This document shows positions 1 to 8,247 of a stretch of 64,000 nt of DNA, one piece after another. Position numbers and translations under genes: made by a program. This DNA comes from Vallitalea sp. GTDB taxonomy: Bacteria > Bacillota > Clostridia > Lachnospirales > Vallitaleaceae. Location of the stretch: contig JAOARM010000040.1 of assembly GCA_025210515.1 (NCBI GenBank), forward strand, positions 124,001-188,000, read 5' to 3'. The notes under the pieces are model-generated. The model searched no databases. It had not been told where the DNA came from and worked only from the letters and a program-made list of their open reading frames with translations. Positions within the stretch are counted from its first letter, which is position 1. Every line of letters begins with the position of its first letter.

Positions 1-906
1 TTATGGGCTGATAGTGTTGGATTGACTGGTAGAGGAATTGGAATAGCAGTTGTAGATACAGGCATTTATCCTCATAAAGATTTAGTACTTAGTAGAAATA
101 GAATAATAGGATTCAAAGATTTTGTCAATGAAGTAGAATATCCATATGATGATAATGGACACGGAACTCATGTGGCAGGAATAATAGCTGGAAATGGAAC
201 AGAAAGTAATGGGAAATATAGAGGAGTAGCTACTGATAGTAATATTATAGGTGTAAAAGTATTGGATAAAGATGGTGCAGGTAATATATCTGATGTGCTT
301 GCAGGAATTCAATGGATTTTAGATAATAGAAAAAGATATAATATTAGAATAATTAATTTATCTGTAGGAATGAAAGATGTAGAAGGTGAAAAATCAGCAC
401 TGGTAAGAGGTGTTAATGCAGCATGGGATAATGGATTAATAGTAGTTGCAGCAGCAGGAAATAATGGACCAGATGCCAGTACGATAACTACTCCAGGGAT
501 AAGTAGAAAGATTATAACAGTAGGTTCATCAGATGATGGAGAAACAGTTAAAATAATGGAAGACCTTATTTCTGATTATTCTGGTAGAGGGCCAACAAAA
601 GAATGTATTAAAAAACCAGATGTTGTAGCACCAGGTTCTAATATTATTGCATGTAGCACTAATAAATCATATAAACCAAAAGAAAAGTATTATCCAAATA
701 AAGATGTTGGATATATAAAAAAGAGCGGAACATCTATGGCAACCCCAATGATTAGTGGATGTATTGCCTTATTATTATCAAAATATCCTAATATGACACC
801 GAAAGATATAAAAATAAAGTTAAAAGATTCTACCAATGATCTTGGATTTTCTCAAGAACAGCAAGGGTGGGGGTTAATAGACATAAAGAAATTACTTGAT
901 AGATAG
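1..906 (+). CDS. S8 subtilisin-like serine protease, 5' end outside window
   Basis: The reading frame is open from base 1, so the N-terminus lies upstream; an internal TTG at 22 is unlikely to be the real start. The catalytic triad of the subtilase family is visible: Asp in VVDTGIYPHKDL, His in DDNGHGTHVAGIIAG, and Ser in SGTSMATPMISG, with the oxyanion-hole Asn in AAAGNNGPD. The sequence just before the Asp motif (LWADSVGLTGRGIGIAVVDTG) matches the start of the catalytic domain in AprX-like proteases. No C-terminal extension follows the catalytic domain. Whether it is secreted cannot be judged because any signal peptide would be missing. Confidence 0.93.
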   Translation, partial: LWADSVGLTGRGIGIAVVDTGIYPHKDLVLSRNRIIGFKDFVNEVEYPYDDNGHGTHVAGIIAGNGTESNGKYRGVATDSNIIGVKVLDKDGAGNISDVLAGIQWILDNRKRYNIRIINLSVGMKDVEGEKSALVRGVNAAWDNGLIVVAAAGNNGPDASTITTPGISRKIITVGSSDDGETVKIMEDLISDYSGRGPTKECIKKPDVVAPGSNIIACSTNKSYKPKEKYYPNKDVGYIKKSGTSMATPMISGCIALLLSKYPNMTPKDIKIKLKDSTNDLGFSQEQQGWGLIDIKKLLDR

Positions 907-965
907 AAATTTTCCTTACAATATTAAAGGTAGTACTTGTGCTATATACACTATCAATTACACTA

Positions 966-1006
966 GACTATAAAAAAGGGGCTTATTAAGCCCCTATTTT
1001 ATAGTC
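966..1006. terminator. Bidirectional intrinsic terminator
   Basis: A long near-perfect inverted repeat: GACTATAAAA-AAGGGGCT pairs with AGCCCCT-ATTTTATAGTC around the loop TATTA, flanked by A and T runs. It lies between the convergent protease gene and the small minus-strand gene at 1024-1194, so it can serve both. Confidence 0.85.
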
Positions 1007-1023
1007 TTTAATTTAATGATGGC

Positions 1024-1194
1024 TTAGTAATTGCCACCCATATTACCCATACCACCAAACATAATCATAAATAACATTAAGAAGAAAAATAGACTGTTTT
1101 CTGCAAAAGCACCTTTTCCACCACAGCTACCGCCTTCGTTAAACATAAGTAAGAAGAAAAATAAGAAAAACATATTACTAGAATTTGATTGCAT
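1024..1194 (-). CDS. Small hydrophobic glycine-rich protein, 56 aa
   Basis: This ORF starts with ATG at 1194 behind a strong GAGGAGG ribosome site (about 1199-1205) and ends at TAA 1024-1026. The protein begins MQSNSSNMFFLFFLLLMFNE, has a short GGSCGGKG linker, then a second hydrophobic stretch SLFFLLMLFMIMFGG and a Gly/Asn tail GGMGNMGGNY. Two hydrophobic segments around a polar hairpin suggest a small membrane protein. Gly-rich hydrophobic miniproteins of this kind are common in spore-forming Firmicutes, but I do not recognise a named family. It converges on the protease gene and shares its terminator. Confidence 0.75.
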   Translation of the reverse strand: MQSNSSNMFFLFFFLLMFNEGGSCGGKGAFAENSLFFFLMLFMIMFGGMGNMGGNY

Positions 1195-1404
1195 AGTAAA
1201 CCTCCTCTTAGAATAAGTTAAATAAATCCTCAGTTATCATTACTTAATTGCATATTACTTTTATATGAAATTCATAATAAATTAAATATAATCTAAATAC
1301 TATATATAGCAAACTTGGTATCTATATATTGTATAAATGATTTATAATATGTAATTATGAAATTCTCATAAAGTATAATACATATTATGAGGAAAGGAGA
1401 TAAT

Positions 1405-1425
1405 ATGTGTTTGTTCGTTTTATAA
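1405..1425 (+). other. Six-codon ORF with ideal ribosome site (MCLFVL)
   Basis: A perfect-looking Shine-Dalgarno (GGAAAGGAGATAAT, 1391-1404) is followed by ATG TGT TTG TTC GTT TTA TAA. A TATAAT hexamer lies about 25 bases upstream of the ATG (1374-1379), so a short leader transcript is possible. The stop overlaps the 3' end of the opposite-strand gene at 1420. It may be a translated micro-ORF or an orphan ribosome site; there is no longer frame it could belong to. Confidence 0.3.
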
Positions 1426-1644
1426 GAAAATTAAACGACTTAGTTTATCTAAATCATTAATAAATTCATCGTTAAATATGAAGCTGTTATCATCATCAAT
1501 TAGAAGAATAAATAATAACAATAAAATAAATATATCATCATCATCATGATTAGCAGTAGTTTTTTTTGTACTAGCGCTCTTTGCATTTAAAAATTTTTTA
1601 GGGATATCTTCTAAACTATAAAAGGTTCTTATATTTTCAATCAA
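1420..1644 (-). CDS. Small protein with acidic-flanked leucine-rich core, 74 aa
   Basis: Minus-strand ORF. A TTG at 1653 directly abuts the AAAGG ribosome site and is too close; TTG at 1644 has a normal spacing of about nine bases and is preferred, giving LIENIRTFYSLEDIPKKFLN at the N-terminus. The centre is DDDDIFILLLLFILLIDDD, a short hydrophobic segment clamped between aspartates, followed by NSFIFNDEFINDLDKLSRLIFL. This low-complexity pattern recurs in clostridial hypothetical proteins; no function is known to me. It is transcribed in the same direction as the 56-aa gene at 1024-1194 and shares its hydrophobic miniprotein character. Confidence 0.6.
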   Translation of the reverse strand: MIENIRTFYSLEDIPKKFLNAKSASTKKTTANHDDDDIFILLLLFILLIDDDNSFIFNDEFINDLDKLSRLIFL

Positions 1645-1872
1645 GTCAATCAACCTTTCTTGGTCTAATGATATAATTTAATGAGTTTATATATAACGTA
1701 TTAAATCATAGTATATATAAAATAGTTCTTATTAATAAATTTATGTGAATATAATATATGTTATTACTTTAATATAGTATTAATCAAATAACGTGGTTTC
1801 AATGCTACTACATAAGTTATAGCAAACATAAGAAAATAGTTTATGTAATTAAACATACTTAATTAGGAGGTA

Positions 1873-1901
1873 TTGACAATCTAAGTATAATCGTATACAA
1901 T
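1873..1901 (+). promoter_or_regulatory. Predicted aconitase promoter
   Basis: TTGACA at 1873-1878, a 17-base spacer and TACAAT at 1896-1901 form a good housekeeping-type promoter. The operator-like palindrome at 1891-1901 covers the -10 element. The transcript would have a leader of about 230 bases before the aconitase start; I see no recognisable riboswitch in it. The rest of the 1654-2138 gap is AT-rich without other clear signals. Confidence 0.6.
1891..1901. promoter_or_regulatory. TTGTATACAA-type operator on the aconitase promoter
   Basis: TCGTATACAAT differs from the palindrome TTGTATACAAT by one base. The same palindrome occurs four times before citrate synthase and once before rex. 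GntR regulators of the FadR/FCD class typically bind sites with a GT-N-AC core, and such a regulator is encoded two genes downstream (5459-6157). Position over the -10 element predicts repression. The link to that regulator is inference. Confidence 0.55.
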
Positions 1902-2138
1902 TATACCATAATTGAATATATATAATGATATATGCATATAAATAATTTATCAATACATATTTAGATTTACTATAAAAATTTTATAAGCGCAGATATATAT
2001 TATTTAGATGCTTATACAATATCATATAATAACTCATATATAAATTGGGTTAATATATATTTTTGCTTCTATATGGTAAATTTAGAAAGCGTTAAAGAGT
2101 TAAGTTTATATGGAATATTGGACGAGGAGGAAATAACA

Positions 2139-4061
2139 ATGGGCTATAATTTAACACAGAAAATTATAAAGGATCATTTAGTTAAAGGCGAAATGATTAC
2201 AGGAACAGAGATTGGTATTAGAATAGACCAGACACTAACTCAAGACTCTACTGGTACTATGGCATATTTGCAGTTAGAAGCAATGGAGATAGATAAAGTT
2301 AGAACTAAGAAATCCGTTGCATATATTGATCATAATATGTTACAACAAGGATATGAAAATGCTGATGACCATAAATATATTCAGACAGTTACTCATAAAC
2401 ATGGCGTTTATTTCTCTAGACCGGGTAATGGTATATGTCATCAAGTTCATTTAGAAAGATTTGGAGTTCCAGGAGAAACATTGTTAGGTTCAGATAGTCA
2501 TACACCAACAGGTGGTGGGATTGGAATGCTTGCAATAGGAGCAGGAGGTCTTGATGTTGCTGTAGCTATGGGCGGCGGAACGTATTATATAACAATGCCG
2601 AAAGTAGTTAATGTTAAACTAACTGGAAAACTAAAACCATTTGTGACAGCAAAAGATATTATACTTGAAGTTCTAAGAATTATGTCTGTTAAAGGTGGAG
2701 TTTCAAAAGTTATAGAATATACTGGTGAAGGTGTTAAAACTCTTAGTGTTCCAGAAAGAGCAACAATAACTAATATGGGGGCTGAACTTGGAGCAACAAC
2801 TTCAGTATTCCAGAGTGATAATGTAACTTATGAATTTCTAAAAGCACAAGATAGAGAGATAGTATGGAAAGAACTACTACCTGATAATGATGCTGTATAT
2901 GATGAAACTATAGAAATTGATCTTAATGAACTAGAGCCACTTGTTGCAATGCCTCATAGTCCAGATAATGTGGAGAAAGTAGCTAATCTAAAAGATCTTA
3001 AAGTCAATCAAGTCTGTATAGGAAGTTGTACTAATAGTTCGTATCTTGATATGATGAAAGTAGCAAAGATACTAAAAGGTAATACAGTACATCCTGATGT
3101 AAGCCTTGTTATTGCACCAGGCTCTAAGCAAGTGCTTAATATGTTAGCACAAAATGGTGCTTTAGCTGATATGATAGGAGCAGGAGCTAGAATATTAGAA
3201 TCTGGTTGTGGACCATGTATAGGCATGGGGCAAGCACCAGCTACAGATGCAGTTACACTTAGAACCTTTAATCGTAATTTTAAAGGACGTTGTGGTACAG
3301 TATCTGCTGGAGCATACTTACTTAGCCCAGAAACAGCAGCAGTTAGTGCTATTCAAGGAGTATTAACTGATCCAACTACTTGCAATACTGACATTCAAGT
3401 TATTATTCCAGATAAATTTTTAATTAATGATAATATGATAGTTGCACCTGCAAAAGATGGTGACAAAGTGGAAGTTATTAAAGGCCCTAATATTAAGCCA
3501 TTTCCACTTAATGAAGAATTAAAAGATAATGTAAATGGTAAAGTATTAATCAAAGTAGAAGATAATATTACAACAGACCACATTATGCCATCTAATGCAA
3601 AATTGCTTCCATTTAGATCAAATATTCCACATTTGGCTAATTTCTGTTTAACTCCTTGTGACGAACAGTTTCCTGCAAGAGCAAAAGAAAATAATGGTGG
3701 AATGATTGTTGGTGGAGATAATTATGGTCAAGGATCAAGTAGAGAACATGCAGCACTTGTGCCACTATATCTTGGTATAAAAGCTGTTCTTACAAAAAGT
3801 TTTGCCAGAATACATAAAGCAAACTTAATTAATTCAGGAATATTACCACTTACATTTTCTAATAAAGATGATTACGATAATATTAGTGTTAATGATGAAT
3901 TAGTAATGGATAACACTATAGAGCAAGTAAAAAAAGATAAAATCATTGTACATAATAAAACTAAAAATGTAGATTATGTTATGGATGTAGATTTATCAGA
4001 TAAAGAGCTTAATATGATTATAGCTGGTGGGAAAATTAATTTTATTAAAAATATGAATTAA
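2139..4061 (+). CDS. acnA: Aconitate hydratase (aconitase)
   Basis: Cytosolic [4Fe-4S] enzyme interconverting citrate and isocitrate. An earlier in-frame ATG at 2073 exists, but the GAGGAGG at 2124-2130 points to ATG 2139, giving 640 aa, the usual size of the shorter aconitase class found in anaerobes. Family signatures are clear: SDSHTPTGGGIGMLAIGAGG (about 118-138), the cluster cysteines in CIGSCTNSS (about 293-301) and CGPCIGMGQ (about 357-365), TTDHIMP in the swivel domain, and NYGQGSSREHAAL (about 528-540). It is followed after 50 bases by isocitrate dehydrogenase and then a GntR regulator, so it forms the middle step of the oxidative TCA branch. acnA is used as a generic symbol. Confidence 0.96.
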   Translation: MGYNLTQKIIKDHLVKGEMITGTEIGIRIDQTLTQDSTGTMAYLQLEAMEIDKVRTKKSVAYIDHNMLQQGYENADDHKYIQTVTHKHGVYFSRPGNGICHQVHLERFGVPGETLLGSDSHTPTGGGIGMLAIGAGGLDVAVAMGGGTYYITMPKVVNVKLTGKLKPFVTAKDIILEVLRIMSVKGGVSKVIEYTGEGVKTLSVPERATITNMGAELGATTSVFQSDNVTYEFLKAQDREIVWKELLPDNDAVYDETIEIDLNELEPLVAMPHSPDNVEKVANLKDLKVNQVCIGSCTNSSYLDMMKVAKILKGNTVHPDVSLVIAPGSKQVLNMLAQNGALADMIGAGARILESGCGPCIGMGQAPATDAVTLRTFNRNFKGRCGTVSAGAYLLSPETAAVSAIQGVLTDPTTCNTDIQVIIPDKFLINDNMIVAPAKDGDKVEVIKGPNIKPFPLNEELKDNVNGKVLIKVEDNITTDHIMPSNAKLLPFRSNIPHLANFCLTPCDEQFPARAKENNGGMIVGGDNYGQGSSREHAALVPLYLGIKAVLTKSFARIHKANLINSGILPLTFSNKDDYDNISVNDELVMDNTIEQVKKDKIIVHNKTKNVDYVMDVDLSDKELNMIIAGGKINFIKNMN

Positions 4062-4111
4062 ATCACGGATATTATTTAGTAAATATTAGTATATTTTAGG
4101 AGGATAATTAA

Positions 4112-5254
4112 ATGGATTATATAAGTAAATTTGAGAAGTTAATTAATGAACAGATTGATAGGGTTAAGATGATGAAACAACAAGGAGACTTCATTAATTA
4201 TGATGAACTGGATAAATTAATTATTGGTGTAGTAGGAGGAGACGGTATTGGACCTGCTATTACAGCACAGGCACAGAGAGTATTAGAATACTTATTAGCT
4301 GACAAAGTTAAAAGCGGTAAAATTGAGTTTAAAGTAATTGATGGTTTAACAATTGAAAATAGAGCTAAAGTAAATAAAGCAATACCAGATGATGTATTAG
4401 AAGAATTGAAAAAATGTCATGTTATATTAAAAGGTCCAACAACAACTCCAAGAAAAGGAGATAAGTGGCCTAATATAGAAAGTGCTAATGTAGCAATGAG
4501 AAAAGAACTTGATCTATTTGCTAATGTAAGACCTGTAAAAGTACCAGAAAAAGGTATTGACTGGACATTCTTTAGAGAAAATACTGAAGGAGCTTATGTA
4601 CTAGGTAGTCAAGGAATTAATATTGACGAAGATATTGCAATAGACTTTAAAGTAATTACAACTGGTGGTGCAGAGCGAATAGCTAGAGCTGCTTTTGATT
4701 TTGCTAAGAAAAATGGTAAAAAGAGAGTAACAGTTGTAACTAAAGCTAACGTAGTTAAAACAACAGATGGTAAATTTCTAGAAGTCTGTAAAGAAGTTGC
4801 AAAAGATTATGAAGGTATTGAGGTAGATGATTGGTATATTGATATTATGACAGCTAAGTTAGTTGATGAGAAGAGAAGAACACAATTTGAAGTAATGGTA
4901 CTTCCTAACTTATATGGTGATATTTTAACAGATGAAGCTGCTGAGTTCCAAGGAGGAGTAGGGACGGCTGGTAGTGCTAATATTGGTAAAAAATATTCTA
5001 TGTTTGAAGCAATACATGGCTCAGCTCCAAGAATGGTTGAAGAGGGCAGAGATATCTATGCAGACCCATCAAGTATAATAAGAGCAGGAGGAATGCTTCT
5101 TAATCATATCGGGCATGTAGAAGAAGCTGATAAGTTATTTAAAGCTCTAGAAATATGTAATGAAGAACAAGAACATGTTATTACAGGAAGAGATACAGGT
5201 TCTACAAGTGAAGAATTTGCAAATTATTTGATGAAAACGATTGAAAAATTATAG
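4112..5254 (+). CDS. icd: Isocitrate dehydrogenase (isocitrate/isopropylmalate dehydrogenase family)
   Basis: Oxidative decarboxylation of isocitrate to 2-oxoglutarate. AGGAGG precedes ATG 4112 by about eight bases. The 380-aa protein shows VGGDGIGPAI near residue 40, the substrate-binding FRENTEGAYV (about 154), the metal-binding LYGDILTDEAAEFQGG and the nucleotide-binding EAIHGSAPRM. Position between aconitase and the GntR regulator favours isocitrate over isopropylmalate as substrate. The choice between NAD and NADP cannot be made safely by eye. A potential separate promoter for the downstream regulator lies in the 204-base gap after this gene. Confidence 0.9.
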   Translation: MDYISKFEKLINEQIDRVKMMKQQGDFINYDELDKLIIGVVGGDGIGPAITAQAQRVLEYLLADKVKSGKIEFKVIDGLTIENRAKVNKAIPDDVLEELKKCHVILKGPTTTPRKGDKWPNIESANVAMRKELDLFANVRPVKVPEKGIDWTFFRENTEGAYVLGSQGINIDEDIAIDFKVITTGGAERIARAAFDFAKKNGKKRVTVVTKANVVKTTDGKFLEVCKEVAKDYEGIEVDDWYIDIMTAKLVDEKRRTQFEVMVLPNLYGDILTDEAAEFQGGVGTAGSANIGKKYSMFEAIHGSAPRMVEEGRDIYADPSSIIRAGGMLLNHIGHVEEADKLFKALEICNEEQEHVITGRDTGSTSEEFANYLMKTIEKL

Positions 5255-5334
5255 AGAAAATGTATAATATATATGTTACATTACAATTGCTATAAAATAA
5301 TTAAGATAAAGTATAATTTAATTATATAAAATCT

Positions 5335-5364
5335 TTGCTTTACAATGGACGAAAATTGTAATAT
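5335..5364 (+). promoter_or_regulatory. Possible promoter of the GntR regulator
   Basis: TTGCTT (5335-5340) and TAATAT (5359-5364) are separated by 18 bases, and a small inverted repeat TTACAAT-N7-ATTGTAA (5340-5360) lies between them. Such an arrangement could be an autoregulatory site. The match to consensus is modest. Confidence 0.3.
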
Positions 5365-5458
5365 ATTAAAGAAAATAAGTGTAATATATATAGTATGCAC
5401 AATTAATAGCTATAATAATATATTAATGTGTAGCCTATAAATAAGAGGAGGCACATCA

Positions 5459-6157
5459 GTGAGCGAGTATAATCTTCATGAAGAAGTAACAGATAAATAC
5501 TCATTAAGAGGCAGAGTGTTTAATAAAATGAGAGAAGATATATTAAAAGGTAGATATAAACATAATGAACCTCTTAAAGAAACACAGATTTCAAGAGAAT
5601 TAGGAGTGAGCAGAACTCCTGTTAGAGAGGCAATAAGACAGCTTGAATTAGAAGGTTTAGTTACAATTATACCTAATAAAGGTGCAGTTGTTTCTGGAAT
5701 AGATGCAAAAGATATTCAAGATATATATGAAATTAGGTCTTTAATTGAAGGTTTGTCTGCCAAATGGGCAACTAATAATATTAATGATGAACAATTAGAA
5801 TTACTTGAAGAAATTGTTTATTTATCAGAGTTTCATTATAAAAAAGGTCATCTTGAGCAACTATATGAATTAGATACTAAGTTTCATGAGGTTTTATATC
5901 AAGCTTCACATAGTAAAATATTAAAACATGTTTTATCAGATTTTCATCATTATGTACAAAGAGTAAGAAGAGCTTCAATATCTTCTGCTGAAAGAGCTAG
6001 AAAGTCAGTAGAAGAACATAAAGCAATAGTTGAAGCTATTAAGTCAAAAGATGAAAACAAAGTAGAAGAATTAACTAATCTTCATGTTAAAAACACACTT
6101 AAAAATGTTGTGGATCATAAATTAATGAATATTATAGATGAGAAAACCCAAAATTAA
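5459..6157 (+). CDS. GntR-family transcriptional regulator, FCD (FadR) subclass
   Basis: GTG start at 5459, about seven bases after AGAGGAGG. The 232-aa protein has an N-terminal winged helix (about 15-80) with the GntR signature ELGVSRTPVREAIRQLELEGLV, and a C-terminal all-helical FCD ligand domain (about 90-220) with the metal-site style histidines FHEVLYQASH and EEHKAIVEAI. Members sense small organic acids. Location behind aconitase and isocitrate dehydrogenase, plus the GT-rich palindromes before acnA and citrate synthase, suggests it represses the citrate branch, perhaps sensing citrate or 2-oxoglutarate. That assignment is inferred from context. Confidence 0.9.
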   Translation: MSEYNLHEEVTDKYSLRGRVFNKMREDILKGRYKHNEPLKETQISRELGVSRTPVREAIRQLELEGLVTIIPNKGAVVSGIDAKDIQDIYEIRSLIEGLSAKWATNNINDEQLELLEEIVYLSEFHYKKGHLEQLYELDTKFHEVLYQASHSKILKHVLSDFHHYVQRVRRASISSAERARKSVEEHKAIVEAIKSKDENKVEELTNLHVKNTLKNVVDHKLMNIIDEKTQN

Positions 6158-6172
6158 GGGTTTTCTTTTATT
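6141..6172 (+). terminator. Intrinsic terminator overlapping the end of the GntR gene
   Basis: AGAAAACCC pairs with GGGTTTTCT around the loop AAAATTAA, followed by TTTTATT. The stop codon lies in the loop, so the gene ends inside its own terminator. Confidence 0.8.
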
Positions 6173-6193
6173 GGTAAATGGGAGAATATAAAA

Positions 6194-7273
6194 ATGGATA
6201 AGCTTATATTATATTTAATAGGTATATTTTTTGTTATAAGTGGCATTGACTATATATTAGGAAATCCATTAAAACTAGGAAATAAATTTGAAGAAGGAAT
6301 TAAGACAATGGGTGCATTAGGTTTAGGTATGATTGGAATTTATTCGTTAGCACCTGTGTTATCAGATATATTATCTACAGCAATAATGCCTATAAGTAAA
6401 TTATTTCATTTAGACCCATCTATTTTTCCTGCTATGCTTTTTGCTATTGATATGGGAGGCTATCAAATGGCAGATGCAATAGCCATTAATCAAGATATAG
6501 GAATGTTTTCTGGGATTATTATTGCTTCTACTTTAGGAGCAACTATTAGCTTCACTATACCTGTTGCTTTAGGAATAATTTCAAAAGAAGAACAGAAATA
6601 TTTTGCAAAAGGTGTTATGATTGGAATTATAACAATTCCTATTGGGTGTTTTATTGCAGGTTTATGGTTACATATTAATATAATTATACTTTTAAAAAAC
6701 CTTATTCCAATGTTTATATTTGCTTTTATTTTAGTGATTGGATTATTAGTTATACCTAATAAATTAATGAGAGCATTTAACGTATTTGGTAAATTTATTA
6801 TGGGGTTAAGTGTTATAGGACTTCTATTACAAGGGATAGAACAAGTATTTGGGCTAAAAATGGTTGCAGGGCTTGAACCACTATCAGAAGCTATGGTTAT
6901 TGTAGGTAGAATTGCTTTTATATTAGGTGGAGCTTATCCTATGATTGAGTTAATTAATAGATTATTTAAAAGTAGTTTTGAGAAAATTGGTAATAAATAT
7001 GGAATTAATTCTATTTCTATTGTAGGAATACTTGGTAATCTAGCTAGTAATTTATTGATCTTTGGTACATTTAAAGAAATGAATCCAAAAGGTAAAATAA
7101 TATGTAGTGCTGTAGGAGTTAGTGGAGCATTTGTTTTCGGGGGGCAGCTTGGATTTGTACTAGGAATTGCACCTAAGATGATAAGTGGTTTTATTATAGC
7201 CAAATTAACAGCAGGAATATGTAGTATAATATTGGCTAGTTTACTATATGAAAAAGGTGAAGTTAGTATATGA
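6194..7273 (+). CDS. EutH-like transporter (ethanolamine utilisation permease family)
   Basis: Integral membrane protein of 359 aa with about ten hydrophobic segments. The N-terminus (GIDYILGNPLKLGNKFEEGI, TMGALGLGMIGIYSLAPVL) and the segment MLFAIDMGGYQMADAIA are typical of EutH, thought to aid ethanolamine entry. No other eut gene (EutB, EutC or shell proteins) is present in the window, so the substrate may differ or the pathway lies elsewhere. Its stop overlaps the start of the AraC gene (ATGA), so both are co-transcribed. The start ATG 6194 follows GGGAG. Confidence 0.85.
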   Translation: MDKLILYLIGIFFVISGIDYILGNPLKLGNKFEEGIKTMGALGLGMIGIYSLAPVLSDILSTAIMPISKLFHLDPSIFPAMLFAIDMGGYQMADAIAINQDIGMFSGIIIASTLGATISFTIPVALGIISKEEQKYFAKGVMIGIITIPIGCFIAGLWLHINIIILLKNLIPMFIFAFILVIGLLVIPNKLMRAFNVFGKFIMGLSVIGLLLQGIEQVFGLKMVAGLEPLSEAMVIVGRIAFILGGAYPMIELINRLFKSSFEKIGNKYGINSISIVGILGNLASNLLIFGTFKEMNPKGKIICSAVGVSGAFVFGGQLGFVLGIAPKMISGFIIAKLTAGICSIILASLLYEKGEVSI

Positions 7274-8199
7274 GTAAAGATAACAATGAGAAATTTTCTA
7301 TCTGTTACGACAATAATATTTGTAATTTTCATAAATACACATTTTCACCAGCAATTTCTTTTGAATTTTATGATTTGCATTCAGAAGATACTGTAGGCGG
7401 ACAACATAAAGCAATGAATCTATTTAGAATTGATTTTACTAAAGTTGGAAGATTTGAATGTGAATTTCCTGACCACACTTTCTCATTTAGAGGAGAAAAT
7501 GAGATTACTATGATGGCTACCGAGGAAAATGAAAAATGGATATTAGGATCAAGTTTTCCTTTAGATGTATATATAGGGTGTGCACTTCTAATAAAACTAG
7601 ATAAAATAAGTAATGAGGACAAATTATTTCTTGAAAAATTCCATATAGATATTTCAGAATTAATTTCTACGATGAACTTAAATAATAAGTGGTATAAGTT
7701 TAATGATACTAATAAACTGTTAGATCTCTTTAATGATATCTATAAGGCACACATGATATCTAATGCAGAATTAATTTTGCTAAAAAGTTTAGAAATGCTA
7801 GTATTTATTTCTAATAGTGAATTTCATCATAGATTAACGAAAAAAAATAGCCAATATTTTTCTGGTGATCAAGTCAAAAAAGTAAAAACTATACATAGTA
7901 TAATAACTAAAAACTATAATAAAAAAATATCTCTTGAAAAAATAGTTAGTGAAAACGGAATAGGATATTCCACATTCAATAAAATCTTTAAAAATATATA
8001 TGGTGAATCACCGTATCAATATCTAAAAAAAACACGCATGAACTTTGCAGCCCAAAAGCTACATGAATCAGAATTAAGTATTTTAGAAATAGCAGTATGT
8101 GTTGGATATAGTAATCCAAGTAAATTTTCAGATGCTTTTAAATCTATTTTTGGATTATTACCTAGCACATTTCGTAAACAAAAAAACGGAATGGAGTAG
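7270..8199 (+). CDS. AraC-family transcriptional regulator
   Basis: 309 aa. The last hundred residues form the double helix-turn-helix of AraC activators, including KISLEKIVSENGIGYSTFNKIFKNIYGESPYQYLKK and the second-helix signature ILEIAVCVGYSNPSKFSDAFKSIFGLLPSTFRK. The N-terminal 200 residues are unassigned, resembling regulators found beside siderophore transporters (YbtA/PchR type). The gene overlaps eutH by four bases and directly precedes the importer/exporter operon. A 10-bp direct repeat spaced 20 bp apart starts at its own stop codon, so it probably activates that operon. Confidence 0.9.
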   Translation: MSKDNNEKFSICYDNNICNFHKYTFSPAISFEFYDLHSEDTVGGQHKAMNLFRIDFTKVGRFECEFPDHTFSFRGENEITMMATEENEKWILGSSFPLDVYIGCALLIKLDKISNEDKLFLEKFHIDISELISTMNLNNKWYKFNDTNKLLDLFNDIYKAHMISNAELILLKSLEMLVFISNSEFHHRLTKKNSQYFSGDQVKKVKTIHSIITKNYNKKISLEKIVSENGIGYSTFNKIFKNIYGESPYQYLKKTRMNFAAQKLHESELSILEIAVCVGYSNPSKFSDAFKSIFGLLPSTFRKQKNGME

Positions 8200-8219
8200 T
8201 AAAAGCAGTAATGGAGTAG
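8190..8219 (+). promoter_or_regulatory. Direct repeat, candidate AraC activator site
   Basis: AATGGAGTAG occurs at 8190-8199 and again at 8210-8219, exactly 20 bp (two helical turns) apart. This is the geometry expected for an AraC-family protein. The downstream copy would overlap a weak -35 region of a promoter with CATAAT at 8231-8236. The first copy includes the stop codon of the AraC gene, so a local sequence duplication is an alternative explanation. Confidence 0.45.
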
Positions 8220-8224
8220 AAAAT

Positions 8225-8243
8225 GAGAATCATAATCATTAAG
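8225..8243. promoter_or_regulatory. Fur-like box before the transporter operon
   Basis: GAGAATCATAATCATTAAG matches the classical 19-bp Fur consensus GATAATGATAATCATTATC at 15 positions, and TGAGAATCATAATCA (8224-8238) matches the 7-1-7 form at 12 of 14 defined positions. It covers the candidate -10 CATAAT. Iron repression of the operon would follow; this is inferred from the motif only. Confidence 0.55.
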
Positions 8244-8247
8244 ATAA

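Noticed and set aside
5390..5412. TTGTATACAA-type operator before the GntR gene (TAGTATGCACAAT)
   Set aside because: Has two extra bases in the centre relative to the palindrome, so the half-sites would be out of register.
6934..7332. 132-aa minus-strand ORF opposite the EutH-like gene
   Set aside because: Mirror of a strongly conserved membrane-protein frame; no ribosome site.
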